This document shows, piece by piece, positions 8,807-15,700 of a stretch of 36,943 nucleotides of DNA. The position numbers and the translations under genes were made by a program. Under the pieces are notes generated by a model. The model was given only the letters and a program-made list of their open reading frames with translations. It had not been told where the DNA came from and searched no databases. Origin of the DNA: Candidatus Poribacteria bacterium. GTDB taxonomy: Bacteria; Poribacteria; WGA-4E; JAJDTR01. Position 1 is the stretch's first letter, and each line of letters opens with the position of its first letter. The stretch covers positions 45,668 to 82,610 of the forward strand of contig JAPPIK010000022.1 of assembly GCA_028820655.1 (NCBI GenBank), read 5' to 3'.

Positions 8807-9853
8807 TCAACTGATATCAATCCCCAACGAATTAGCCATTTCCATGAGCCGTTCCCAGAGTGGGTCGGGCACCGGTATGCCGTCGCGTGCACGTATCTCC
8901 CGTGTGCGTGCTTCCAGATCGCCGGGAATTACCACTTCATCAAAACCGGTTGCCGGCGGTACCGACCGTGCCCGATTCGCCAACTCCTCGGCTCGATCAG
9001 TAAAATCGGAAAGCGGTTGAAACAGATCAGCTTTTACCGCCATCACCGTCGTGCCGGAGCGGCGAAATATCGGTCCGCCCCGGTCCTCAACCGCGAAGCC
9101 GTCCGCCCCCGAAAAAACTCTCCCGAGGAGTTCGACCGCCAGCATCAAAGCATAACCCTTGTGTCCGCCGAATGGCAGATGAAATCCACCTTGAAGATAA
9201 GCGTCCGGATCGTCGCTAGGGTTGCCGTCCTTATCAACGACACTATTCGGAGGCAGGGACAAATTTTTGTCCTTGTAGGAGGGCACTTTGCTGCCCGCAA
9301 CCACGGTTGTAGCGTAGTCGATTATCATCTGTGAACCATCCCTAAGCGGGAACCCCATCCCGATTGGGTTGGTGCTTAAGATCGGTTTGCGCCCGCCGTA
9401 GGGTACCGTAGATGGAACTTCCTCGCCAAATCCTCCCGCCCAGACGATACCTATCATTCCCTCGGACACAGCCATTTCCGCGTATTCTCCCAGGCGTCCG
9501 ATATGGTTCGCTTGAACAATACTAACAACGGATATGTTGTGGCACTTCGCTTTCTCTATTGCCACTTCCATACCGTACTTGGCGGCGACATGACCGAATG
9601 TCCAATTCCCTCCGATTTGGGCGGTGGTTCCATCCTCTTTCAGGATTTCGGGCCAAGCGGTTGGGACAATGTCGCCGGATTGCGCGAATCGGACATACCC
9701 CGGCAGGTGATGGATTCCGTGCGTATCAACGCCGCAGAGGCTCGACGACACCAATGCCTCTGCGACGCGATTGGCGTTCCTTTCATTTGCACCCGCCGCC
9801 ATCAGCGCTTTTCGAACCAATTCATCGAGTTCGGCAGCCGTTTTTATAATCAT
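8807..9853 (-). CDS. Ldh_2-family malate/L-lactate/ureidoglycolate dehydrogenase
   Basis: 348 residues, a full-length member of the NAD(P)-dependent Ldh_2 (malate/L-lactate dehydrogenase, MDH type 2) family. Visible features are the GVDTHGIHHLPGYV loop with His45 (SHG in most members), the catalytic-region VQANHIGRLGEYA with His117, NPIGMGFPL, and GGFHLPFGGHKGYALMLAVELL near residue 225. These enzymes oxidise 2-hydroxy acids such as malate, lactate, sulfolactate or ureidoglycolate; which one cannot be told. DYATTVVAGSKV replaces the more usual DFATSxxAxGKV. The start ATG 9853 has GAGG a few bases upstream. The inverted-repeat cassette at 9873-11890 begins only 20 bp before the start codon and has probably replaced its native promoter. 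Confidence 0.88.
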   Translation of the reverse strand: MIIKTAAELDELVRKALMAAGANERNANRVAEALVSSSLCGVDTHGIHHLPGYVRFAQSGDIVPTAWPEILKEDGTTAQIGGNWTFGHVAAKYGMEVAIEKAKCHNISVVSIVQANHIGRLGEYAEMAVSEGMIGIVWAGGFGEEVPSTVPYGGRKPILSTNPIGMGFPLRDGSQMIIDYATTVVAGSKVPSYKDKNLSLPPNSVVDKDGNPSDDPDAYLQGGFHLPFGGHKGYALMLAVELLGRVFSGADGFAVEDRGGPIFRRSGTTVMAVKADLFQPLSDFTDRAEELANRARSVPPATGFDEVVIPGDLEARTREIRARDGIPVPDPLWERLMEMANSLGIDIS

Positions 9854-10159
9854 TCCGAGTCCTCATAAAATAGTATCAAATGACCTGATGATGGCAGAAA
9901 TGCCCATTTTCATTGAGTTTGAGCCATCATCAAATGAGCGATCTAGGATGACTGAACCAGCAAATCCTTCAAGAAATTCATGCGACTGGATAGAAACACG
10001 ACGAAAGTATACCAAAAAGGGGATCGCATTCCGAGTTAATGTTAAAAGAGTTTAAAGAAAGTTTGACGTGTTTTGCCAAGTAAAGTTCTAGGCGATATTC
10101 GTCTCATTGTGTCATTGCCGGTTTCCCGTAGGTATGGAACTCGACAGCACGGTGTTATC

Positions 10160-11017
10160 TTAGCTGTTTTCCGAGTTGCTTGCCAAGTCTGCGTCAATGT
10201 CGTTCAGCGCATGTTGAGGAATTAGGTCGAGATATTGAGAGATGACGCGCTTGGAAAGTTTGGTAATCTGAGAGATTTTGTCAATATCATCGGTAGCGGT
10301 GCGAACAAGCTTAACAGACTCATAATCATGGATGTATCGGTCAACAGCTTCTTTGGAGTGCTTGGTCTTAGCAGCAATGGTCGGAGTCAGATGCCCTTGT
10401 AGATAAAGGGTGATAATCTCTTTCTTGTGGGTAATTGCCGCTGACAAATCGTGAATGTTGCCACGAGTGGGCAAGACTTTTCCACTGGTGCTTTGCCACT
10501 CATTGACATACTCACTCACCACCGGATCTCGGACGTTGAGCAACACAGCAAGGTCTAGTTGAGTCAACAATGCACCTTGGTCATAGGCTTGATAACACCA
10601 TCGCACCAATCGATGAATTCTGAGTTCACGGGAGCTGAAGTCGCTGTAATAGTGTTCAATGTCCTCGGGGGCGAGAAAGCTTAAAACCACAGGCTTCATG
10701 CGGGTTTTAACGATTGACTTCCCTTTCTGTGGATATTCGTCAATCGGCACGGCCATCCAAACCAATTGACCATAGCTAAGCATTCGTTCATTAGGGAGTT
10801 GTTCCCCGGAGGCTAGTTTATCAAGTGGCAAGCGAATCAGGAAATAGTCTTCGATGGTTTTGACGATGTCATCGACAATGGCTTTGGCAGTCACTTCGCC
10901 TTTGTCATACCCATAGGAATTGATAAAGCGATGAATCAGCAATTGTCGCAGTGATTTGTCATTGATGCGTCTGATTTTCTTCTCGTTGATTTCAGTGCGA
11001 GTCAATGGTTTACTCAT
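10160..11017 (-). CDS. DUF1670-family protein (second gene of the pair)
   Basis: 285 residues. ATG 11017 overlaps the stop of the upstream gene in an ATGA junction and is preceded by GGGGGAG, so translation is probably coupled. The C-terminal half shows DUF1670 features: LPTRGNIHDLSAAITHKKEI, then LYLQGHLTPTIAAKTKHSKEAVDRYIHD, then a third segment ISQITKLSKRVISQYLDL. The last two look like helix-turn-helix units, and a winged-helix-like segment (LLTQLDLAVLLNVRDPVVSEY) precedes them. This implies DNA binding. The N-terminal ~110 residues have no recognisable fold. It is a diverged paralogue of the neighbour, sharing YDQxALL and the RG-x2-HD-x5-HK pattern. DUF1670 has no established function; a transposition or regulatory role is inferred from the inverted repeats. 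Confidence 0.85.
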   Translation of the reverse strand: MSKPLTRTEINEKKIRRINDKSLRQLLIHRFINSYGYDKGEVTAKAIVDDIVKTIEDYFLIRLPLDKLASGEQLPNERMLSYGQLVWMAVPIDEYPQKGKSIVKTRMKPVVLSFLAPEDIEHYYSDFSSRELRIHRLVRWCYQAYDQGALLTQLDLAVLLNVRDPVVSEYVNEWQSTSGKVLPTRGNIHDLSAAITHKKEIITLYLQGHLTPTIAAKTKHSKEAVDRYIHDYESVKLVRTATDDIDKISQITKLSKRVISQYLDLIPQHALNDIDADLASNSENS

Positions 11018-11814
11018 GAGTTCTCCCCCTTTTTTTCATCAACGGGTTCGGGACGAAGTAAAGTCGTCATTCGCTCTGTATGTTTGTATTCATCATACAG
11101 GGAGAGGTACTCACGAATCAATCGGTCAGAGAGTTGAGTGATGAGCCGTATCTGTTCCTTTGGAAAGTCCTGATGATGGAGCGTTGCTACCTGAGTGAAA
11201 TTACGCAAGTATCGCGACACGGCACGTTCGGTGTGGTTCGTCTTTTGCTCAATTTCGGTGAATTGATACCCTCTAAAGTACAGTTCCAAGATTTGTGTCT
11301 TATGAGAAATGCCGGGGCCCATATCGTGTTTGGCACCGCGAGTCATTACAAATAACCCTTGCTGTTTCAGCTGTTGGACATCGCGTTTGACGGTTGCCGG
11401 ACTGGTGGTTAATAGCACCGCTAAATCTTCATAGCTGAGCAAGGCATCTTGGTCATAGGCTTGTTTGGTTAACCGTAAGATTCGATGTCGTCTGAGTCCT
11501 GCAAGTCCATAATTGGCTAAGACCTCAAGATCGGTGTGCACGTCATTGAACGTGAGTTGGCAGGAGACCTTTTTGGCTAAGGCAATGTGTTTACCTGCCG
11601 GTTCGTCGGCTGCTACGGCTTCATAGCAGATTTGGCCCGATGTGAGTTTAATATCGGCGTGTTGGGCAAAGTAGGAAGAAATCTGTTTATAGTAGGCTTC
11701 GGCGAGAATAGGCATCAGATTGAAGTCTGACGCAATCTTCTGAATGATTGCCGCTCTCGCCGTCTTTGATTCCAGACGATTGATACCGTAGTGTGAATTG
11801 CTATGTGACTTCAT
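11014..11814 (-). CDS. DUF1670-family protein (first gene of the pair)
   Basis: 266 residues. I choose ATG 11814, not the ATG at 11826, because GGAGG at 11824-11820 lies five bases before 11814. The order of motifs matches its partner: an N-terminal segment RAAIIQKIASDFNLMPILAEAYYKQI, LRRHRILRLTKQAYDQDALLSYEDLAVLL with a winged-helix look (PATVKRDVQQLKQQGLFVMTRG), the DUF1670 core HDMGPGISHKTQILELYFRG, then YQFTEIEQKTNHTERAVSRYL and IRLITQLSDRLIREYL as further helix-turn-helix-like units. Multiple DNA-binding modules and no catalytic triad I can name. The ribosome binding site can pair with the right terminal repeat (see the regulatory entry). Confidence 0.85.
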   Translation of the reverse strand: MKSHSNSHYGINRLESKTARAAIIQKIASDFNLMPILAEAYYKQISSYFAQHADIKLTSGQICYEAVAADEPAGKHIALAKKVSCQLTFNDVHTDLEVLANYGLAGLRRHRILRLTKQAYDQDALLSYEDLAVLLTTSPATVKRDVQQLKQQGLFVMTRGAKHDMGPGISHKTQILELYFRGYQFTEIEQKTNHTERAVSRYLRNFTQVATLHHQDFPKEQIRLITQLSDRLIREYLSLYDEYKHTERMTTLLRPEPVDEKKGENS

Positions 11815-11884
11815 AATGACCTCCATGAGTTAATGGCGATTGATGGGTTTACCAACCGCTTTTAGTTTAGCTCATGAGGTCATT
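11815..11884 (-). promoter_or_regulatory. foldback that can mask the ribosome binding site of the DUF1670 pair
   Basis: On the plus strand AATGACCTCCATGAG (11815-11829) and CTCATGAGGTCATT (11871-11884) are inverted repeats, 14 bp with one bulged base. The first arm contains the complete GGAGG site of the first DUF1670 gene; the second is part of the right terminal repeat. A transcript entering from outside through the terminal repeat would fold and hide the site, while one starting between the arms would not. Similar read-in protection is established for IS10, IS50 and IS200. Confidence 0.65.
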
Positions 11885-11949
11885 TGATACAAACTATAAA
11901 TCACTCATGTTAGGACATACGCAACTACGTATTACCCGTTACGTAGTCC

Positions 11950-12093
11950 AAGTTGCCACCTTTTCCGTGAGGGGCACAGAAACCGAGTTTTTTCCGACGT
12001 GGAAACACGAGGCTGACAAAAAAAACACAAATCTACGTATAATTCATCAATCGTGAATCAAAAACTCGGTTTCTCTGGTATAGGTGGCAACTT
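11950..12093. mobile_element. MITE-like 144-bp inverted-repeat element
   Basis: The left arm begins AAGTTGCCACC (11950-11960) and ends AGAAACCGAGTTTTT; the right arm begins AAAAACTCGGTTTCT (12060) and ends GGTGGCAACTT (12083-12093). Outer blocks of 11 bp and inner blocks of about 15 bp are perfect complements, separated by 17 and 8 unmatched bases respectively. There is no coding capacity between them. It lies just downstream of a PhyH gene and 60 bp beyond the DUF1670 cassette, whose terminal sequences it does not share. Confidence 0.75.
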
Positions 12094-12111
12094 ACGCAAA
12101 CGCTGGTTCCT

Positions 12112-13155
12112 TCACAGGTGTGCCTGTATCGCTTCTCGCGCGGCTTTTGCCCCGTCGGAGGCGGGATCGTTCCTGATGACACGCTCCAAGTGCAAAATAG
12201 CCTTCTCATCGCCCGCGTTGGCAAGCGACAAGGCTTCCGCAAACCCGTGCTCCGAGTATCCTTGGTCCTTCGGTATAACCGGTGTTTCGGGGGTGTCTAC
12301 CACATCCTTCCAATAATACTTCAAATCATCGGATTCCCAGTCTTGATAGACATCATCCCAACTAAGGGAATTAAATCCCCAAAGATGTGGACGAATTACT
12401 TCGTCGCAGATTGGGTCTCCGATGGTGTGGTAGCGGTTATCCAATGAAATACGCAGTCTATCTTCGGTTAGATTGGGCAATGCCTGATGCACCGTCAACG
12501 CCAAGAAAATGAGAGTGTCGCCGATTTCATAGTTCGTGCTGTGCCATTCGCCATCAATATCGTCAGTGTAGATCTGAAGAGCGCCGGCGCCCAGTGAAAA
12601 GTGGTGGTCAATGACGTGATCAACTTTGTGAGAGCCCGGCAACAGCGCCAACCCGCCCAATTCGATGGAGCAATCTCCCACCGGCGCCCAACAGGTGTAT
12701 GTGTCGAAGTGTCCCTGAAAGTGCACAAAGTCTTGGTGTATCGGTGTCGTATGATCAGTGTACTGCGGGAACCAGAGCCGTGCAATTTTCTGAGGATGTG
12801 GCAGCACAGGTTTGTCTGTCAGCTTTGCCAGTGTATTGAGCACTTCGGGCCAGTGCCCCGACTGGTGAAAGGCCTGCAGCTTGTAAACCTCGTGATAGAC
12901 ATCGGTGTAGCCGACATCACCTTCGGTGCACGCCTTCGCAGGGTCTGCTATCCCGTCAACCGGGTCAGTGCCGGGAACGAGCCAGCCTCCCGCCTGGATC
13001 ACCTCCATGATCTGTCGACGCAAATCGCGTAATTTATCCGGATCTTGCAGCCGCTTAAAAAACAGATATCCCTCATCCGCAATCCGGCGGCGTAATTCCC
13101 GAGGGTCGTTCATTGCGTCGTTTGACACCTTCAGTTCCTTCAGTTTCCCATCCAT
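12112..13155 (-). CDS. phytanoyl-CoA dioxygenase (PhyH) family protein
   Basis: 347 residues, preceded by AGGAGA. PhyH proteins are Fe(II)/2-oxoglutarate-dependent oxygenases that hydroxylate small or lipid substrates. The iron facial triad reads His140-x-Asp142 (PIHQDFVHF) and His223 (TVHQALPN), with Arg233/Arg235 (DRLRISLDNRY) as likely 2-oxoglutarate ligand. LLPGSHK is the usual loop before the second half. The C-terminal ~60 residues, ending in a helical ANAGDEKAILHLERVI segment, extend beyond the catalytic core. A second PhyH gene follows upstream with an 11-bp gap, so the two are probably co-transcribed. They are clearly different in sequence, so are not a recent duplication. Substrate unknown. 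Confidence 0.9.
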   Translation of the reverse strand: MDGKLKELKVSNDAMNDPRELRRRIADEGYLFFKRLQDPDKLRDLRRQIMEVIQAGGWLVPGTDPVDGIADPAKACTEGDVGYTDVYHEVYKLQAFHQSGHWPEVLNTLAKLTDKPVLPHPQKIARLWFPQYTDHTTPIHQDFVHFQGHFDTYTCWAPVGDCSIELGGLALLPGSHKVDHVIDHHFSLGAGALQIYTDDIDGEWHSTNYEIGDTLIFLALTVHQALPNLTEDRLRISLDNRYHTIGDPICDEVIRPHLWGFNSLSWDDVYQDWESDDLKYYWKDVVDTPETPVIPKDQGYSEHGFAEALSLANAGDEKAILHLERVIRNDPASDGAKAAREAIQAHL

Positions 13156-13166
13156 CTAATTTCTCC

Positions 13167-13964
13167 TCATGATGGTAGTTGCCTAGTTAATGTGCCCGCG
13201 TACTCTCCTCCGGCGATCCGAACTTCCGGTTCGATCTTGAAACGCTCCTGTCCCGTGGTTTGACGGCATTCGCCGGAGGCGTAGTGGTACTGTACGGCTC
13301 GCCGTCGATTGTCAGTTCGGTTCGGCGGGGTATAGTGATAAAGTTCTCCATGAAAGACGAGAGCATCGCCCGGCTTCAGCGGAATGGGCACCGCGTCTTC
13401 AAGAGATTGCGGCGTTACCAAGCCGTATTCGTCGCCAACTCCGGCGTGATCGGCGATGCCCCGTTGATGTGAGCCCGGGATGACATGCATACATCCGTTT
13501 TCGACGGTGGCATCGTCACACGCCACCCAGAAACCGAAGACAAGGTTCGGCACAAGCCGAAAGTAAGCGTTGTCTTGGTGCCAAACCTTTTCACCACCGT
13601 AGTGTGGCGGCTTCATGAGCAGTTGACCCTGATGCAATACGATGTCCGGTCCTAGTATGGCTTTCGCAATCATTACCATCTTGGGATGAAAGGCGAGGTT
13701 TCGGAAAAACTCATTGTGCCGCGCCATGCGCGAGAGTTTCCGAACCCCGAGTTCAAAAGATTCCGGTTTTCTCTCGCCGCTGGCGACGGTCGGTTCAATT
13801 TGCACCAACTCTGCGGGTACATCGGGATAGCGCGCGACAATCTTCGGAATCTCGTTCCGCACTCCTTCAACTTCCTCGGCTGTGAATAAACCTTTGACGG
13901 TAAAATACCCCTGTTCATTATACCGCCTTAGTAGTTGGTCATTGATAAGGTTGTCGTTACTCAT
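13167..13964 (-). CDS. phytanoyl-CoA dioxygenase (PhyH) family protein
   Basis: 265 residues. It starts LLRRYNEQGYFTVKGLFTAEEVEGVRNEI, the standard N-terminus of the family. Iron ligands are His129-x-Asp131 (VWHQDNAYF) and most likely His210 (LYHYTPPNRT), with Arg222 close by for 2-oxoglutarate. CMHVIPGSHQRG is the conserved loop. The length is typical for bacterial PhyH oxygenases. It is the first gene of a probable two-gene unit with the PhyH gene at 12112-13155. No good Shine-Dalgarno site precedes ATG 13964. The substrate cannot be predicted. Confidence 0.9.
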   Translation of the reverse strand: MSNDNLINDQLLRRYNEQGYFTVKGLFTAEEVEGVRNEIPKIVARYPDVPAELVQIEPTVASGERKPESFELGVRKLSRMARHNEFFRNLAFHPKMVMIAKAILGPDIVLHQGQLLMKPPHYGGEKVWHQDNAYFRLVPNLVFGFWVACDDATVENGCMHVIPGSHQRGIADHAGVGDEYGLVTPQSLEDAVPIPLKPGDALVFHGELYHYTPPNRTDNRRRAVQYHYASGECRQTTGQERFKIEPEVRIAGGEYAGTLTRQLPS

Positions 13965-14083
13965 TATTCATTCGCTTGATTGCAGTGCACACCCTACAAA
14001 ACCCTCCGATCTTCCAGCGTTATCCACCATCCTCAAGCTACCACCGTAATAGGAAGAGCCAAATAATGTCCAACACAGCATGT

Positions 14084-14443
14084 TTACAGTTGCCGCTGGC
14101 GCACGTATTTGTTGAACAACACGGCATAATCCTCGCGTATCGGGCTAAAGATGTCTAGCACGATTGCGCTGCCGCCAACGGCTTTACCCGTGTGAAGCGT
14201 ATTCGGCGGGATGATGAACATGTCTCCCGGTGTGCACACCCGAGTCTCATCGCCAATGGTTAACTCCATCTCGCCCACCAACAGCATACCAGCCTGTTCA
14301 TGCGGATGTTTGTGCAGCGGAACCACGACGCCCTCCCCCAGTTCCAGGTAGGACAGCATGATGTTTTCGCCGTAAGGTGTGCGCGCCTTTGCCCCGGGGA
14401 CCAATTCAACAGGCTCGTAATCTTCGATGTCGATAAACGGCAT
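14084..14443 (-). CDS. single-domain cupin protein
   Basis: 119 residues forming one cupin barrel. Motif 1 is visible as VPLHKHPHEQAGMLLVGEMEL with His44, His46 and Glu49 (or His48) as metal ligands, and motif 2 as PGDMFIIPPNTLHTG with His84. It could be a small metal-dependent enzyme (isomerase, dioxygenase or sugar/acid-modifying) or a ligand-binding protein. It lies on the same strand as, and upstream of, the two PhyH genes with a 119-bp gap, so a functional link is possible but not shown. Confidence 0.88.
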   Translation of the reverse strand: MPFIDIEDYEPVELVPGAKARTPYGENIMLSYLELGEGVVVPLHKHPHEQAGMLLVGEMELTIGDETRVCTPGDMFIIPPNTLHTGKAVGGSAIVLDIFSPIREDYAVLFNKYVRQRQL

Positions 14444-14463
14444 AGTATCTCAGTTACCAGAAG

Positions 14464-15600
14464 CTAGTGGTTAGTAAAACATCCAACACTACGGGAGGAC
14501 GACCGCATACGGTTGTCCCTACTCCGGTCCGGAGATGGTACGCAAACGTAGATCCAAGGTTTCCGAGCGCGCAGTTCGATTTGAAACCTCTGCTTGGTTG
14601 TGAAAGCGGGTTGTGTCTTCAATAGACTATCAAGGACAGATCGCTGAGTTGTGAGGAGCACCATCAGTCCTTTGGGTTTTAATGCGCGCTCACACTCGGC
14701 AAGAAACTCCCAATAAAGTTCGGCAATTTCGGATTCGTCAGCGTCCTTTTTTCCGGACGGCAAACTGCATACGATCTTATCCACGCTACGCCGATCAAGC
14801 GGTAGTTCCCGGGGGTCCCAGTGGAAGAGTTGCCTCGGTTGATGTTTTCTGCCGATGTTTGTCTGTGCGGCTTCCACGGCCTCCAACGATGAATCCCCGC
14901 CAAGCAGGCAGCGGTAACGTCCCGAATGTGCCCGCTCGATGAGAATGGTTCCCGCCCCACACATCGGATCCAACACTATGTCCTCAGGTTGTGGATCGGA
15001 AAGTTGAACGAGGCAGTAAGCGACAGTGGGGCTGATCGAGGCGGAGAAATCGGCTCTTTTATAGTTCCGTCTCGCCATCTCGCTTGAGGAGAGCTTAAAG
15101 CTGACAGTTACTCTTTCTTCATCCGCCTCCACCCAAATCTCAAGTGCAGGTTTTTCCTCAGATAAGCGCCAACCGTAGGTCATGAATGCGCGTTCAACGC
15201 CGCGCTGGAGGTCGGTTCGGCGAAAATTTCGCAACCCAACCATCCGACTTCTGACGCAAAAAGTGACCCGCCTCCGAAGCCGGACGCCCACTCGCCGGCA
15301 AATATCAAAATGCGGTTGAAAATCAATGCGTCCCAGCGATTTTTCTAGTGCCGTCAAGGAATGACGTGAGCGAGTCATTCTTGGCAAGGCCTTGACAACC
15401 AAGAATACCTGTTCCGCGGATCTAAGTGATAGCAGCGTTCTCGGGTCGCCCGAATAGCGGATCAAGATGCGCTCCGGTTCCTGCGAAACGAATTCAAGCT
15501 TGCCCTTGTCCTGCAAACGACGCTGAATTTCTTGGCGAGTGATTTCCACAAGCCCACGGCGCATTAGGACTGAATAATGGGGGTACACTGTTTCTCTCAT
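14464..15600 (-). CDS. THUMP-domain RNA methyltransferase-like protein with altered motif IV
   Basis: 378 residues from ATG 15600, chosen because the family begins near MRETVYPHYSVLMRRGLVEITRQEI; an in-frame TTG at 15708 lacks a usable binding site and runs into the neighbouring gene. Residues 1-150 resemble the N-terminal ferredoxin-like plus THUMP module of guanine-N2 RNA methyltransferases (RlmL/TrmN/THUMPD type). A Rossmann methyltransferase domain follows, with motif I DPMCGAGTILIERA (211-224). Motif IV, normally [D/N]-[P/L]-P-[Y/F]-G, reads S279-L-P-S282-G, so the residue that usually contacts the target amino group is lost. It may be inactive, or act on a different target. The C-terminal tail is Arg/Ser-rich. 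Confidence 0.8.
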   Translation of the reverse strand: MRETVYPHYSVLMRRGLVEITRQEIQRRLQDKGKLEFVSQEPERILIRYSGDPRTLLSLRSAEQVFLVVKALPRMTRSRHSLTALEKSLGRIDFQPHFDICRRVGVRLRRRVTFCVRSRMVGLRNFRRTDLQRGVERAFMTYGWRLSEEKPALEIWVEADEERVTVSFKLSSSEMARRNYKRADFSASISPTVAYCLVQLSDPQPEDIVLDPMCGAGTILIERAHSGRYRCLLGGDSSLEAVEAAQTNIGRKHQPRQLFHWDPRELPLDRRSVDKIVCSLPSGKKDADESEIAELYWEFLAECERALKPKGLMVLLTTQRSVLDSLLKTQPAFTTKQRFQIELRARKPWIYVCVPSPDRSRDNRMRSSSRSVGCFTNH

Positions 15601-15700
15601 ACCTATCGACTTTGGGAACACGGAACGCCCCAGAATCGTAATTCCACGCACAAGGTGCGAAACATCTGTTGCGGGAAAGGAGATTCCTGCTGCCGAAAGA

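Larger units (their letters stand above)
9873..11890. mobile_element. candidate mobile element: DUF1670 gene pair between 19-bp inverted repeats
   Basis: The left end GTATCAAATGACCTGATGA (9873-9891) matches the reverse complement of the right end (11872-11890) at 18 of 19 positions. The 2018-bp interval contains only two adjacent paralogous DUF1670 genes on the minus strand and about 270 bp of non-coding DNA at the left end. That left part has a subterminal stem GATGATGGC (9887-9895) / GCCATCATC (9923-9931) and a repeat of the terminal core ATCAAATGA (9929-9937). No DDE, HUH, tyrosine or serine recombinase motif was recognised. No exact target-site duplication is evident: the flanks read ...TAAAATA and AAACTATA.... 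The gene pair with matching ends is seen directly; mobility is inferred. Confidence 0.65.

Noticed and set aside
8505-8810. Minus-strand frame of 101 codons
   Set aside because: Runs through the palindromic repeats after the Ldh_2 gene; residues reflect the repeats and no domain is seen.
9863-11897. Target-site duplication of the DUF1670 cassette
   Set aside because: Flanks share only A/T-rich bases (TAAAATA versus AAACTATA); no exact direct repeat abuts the terminal repeats.
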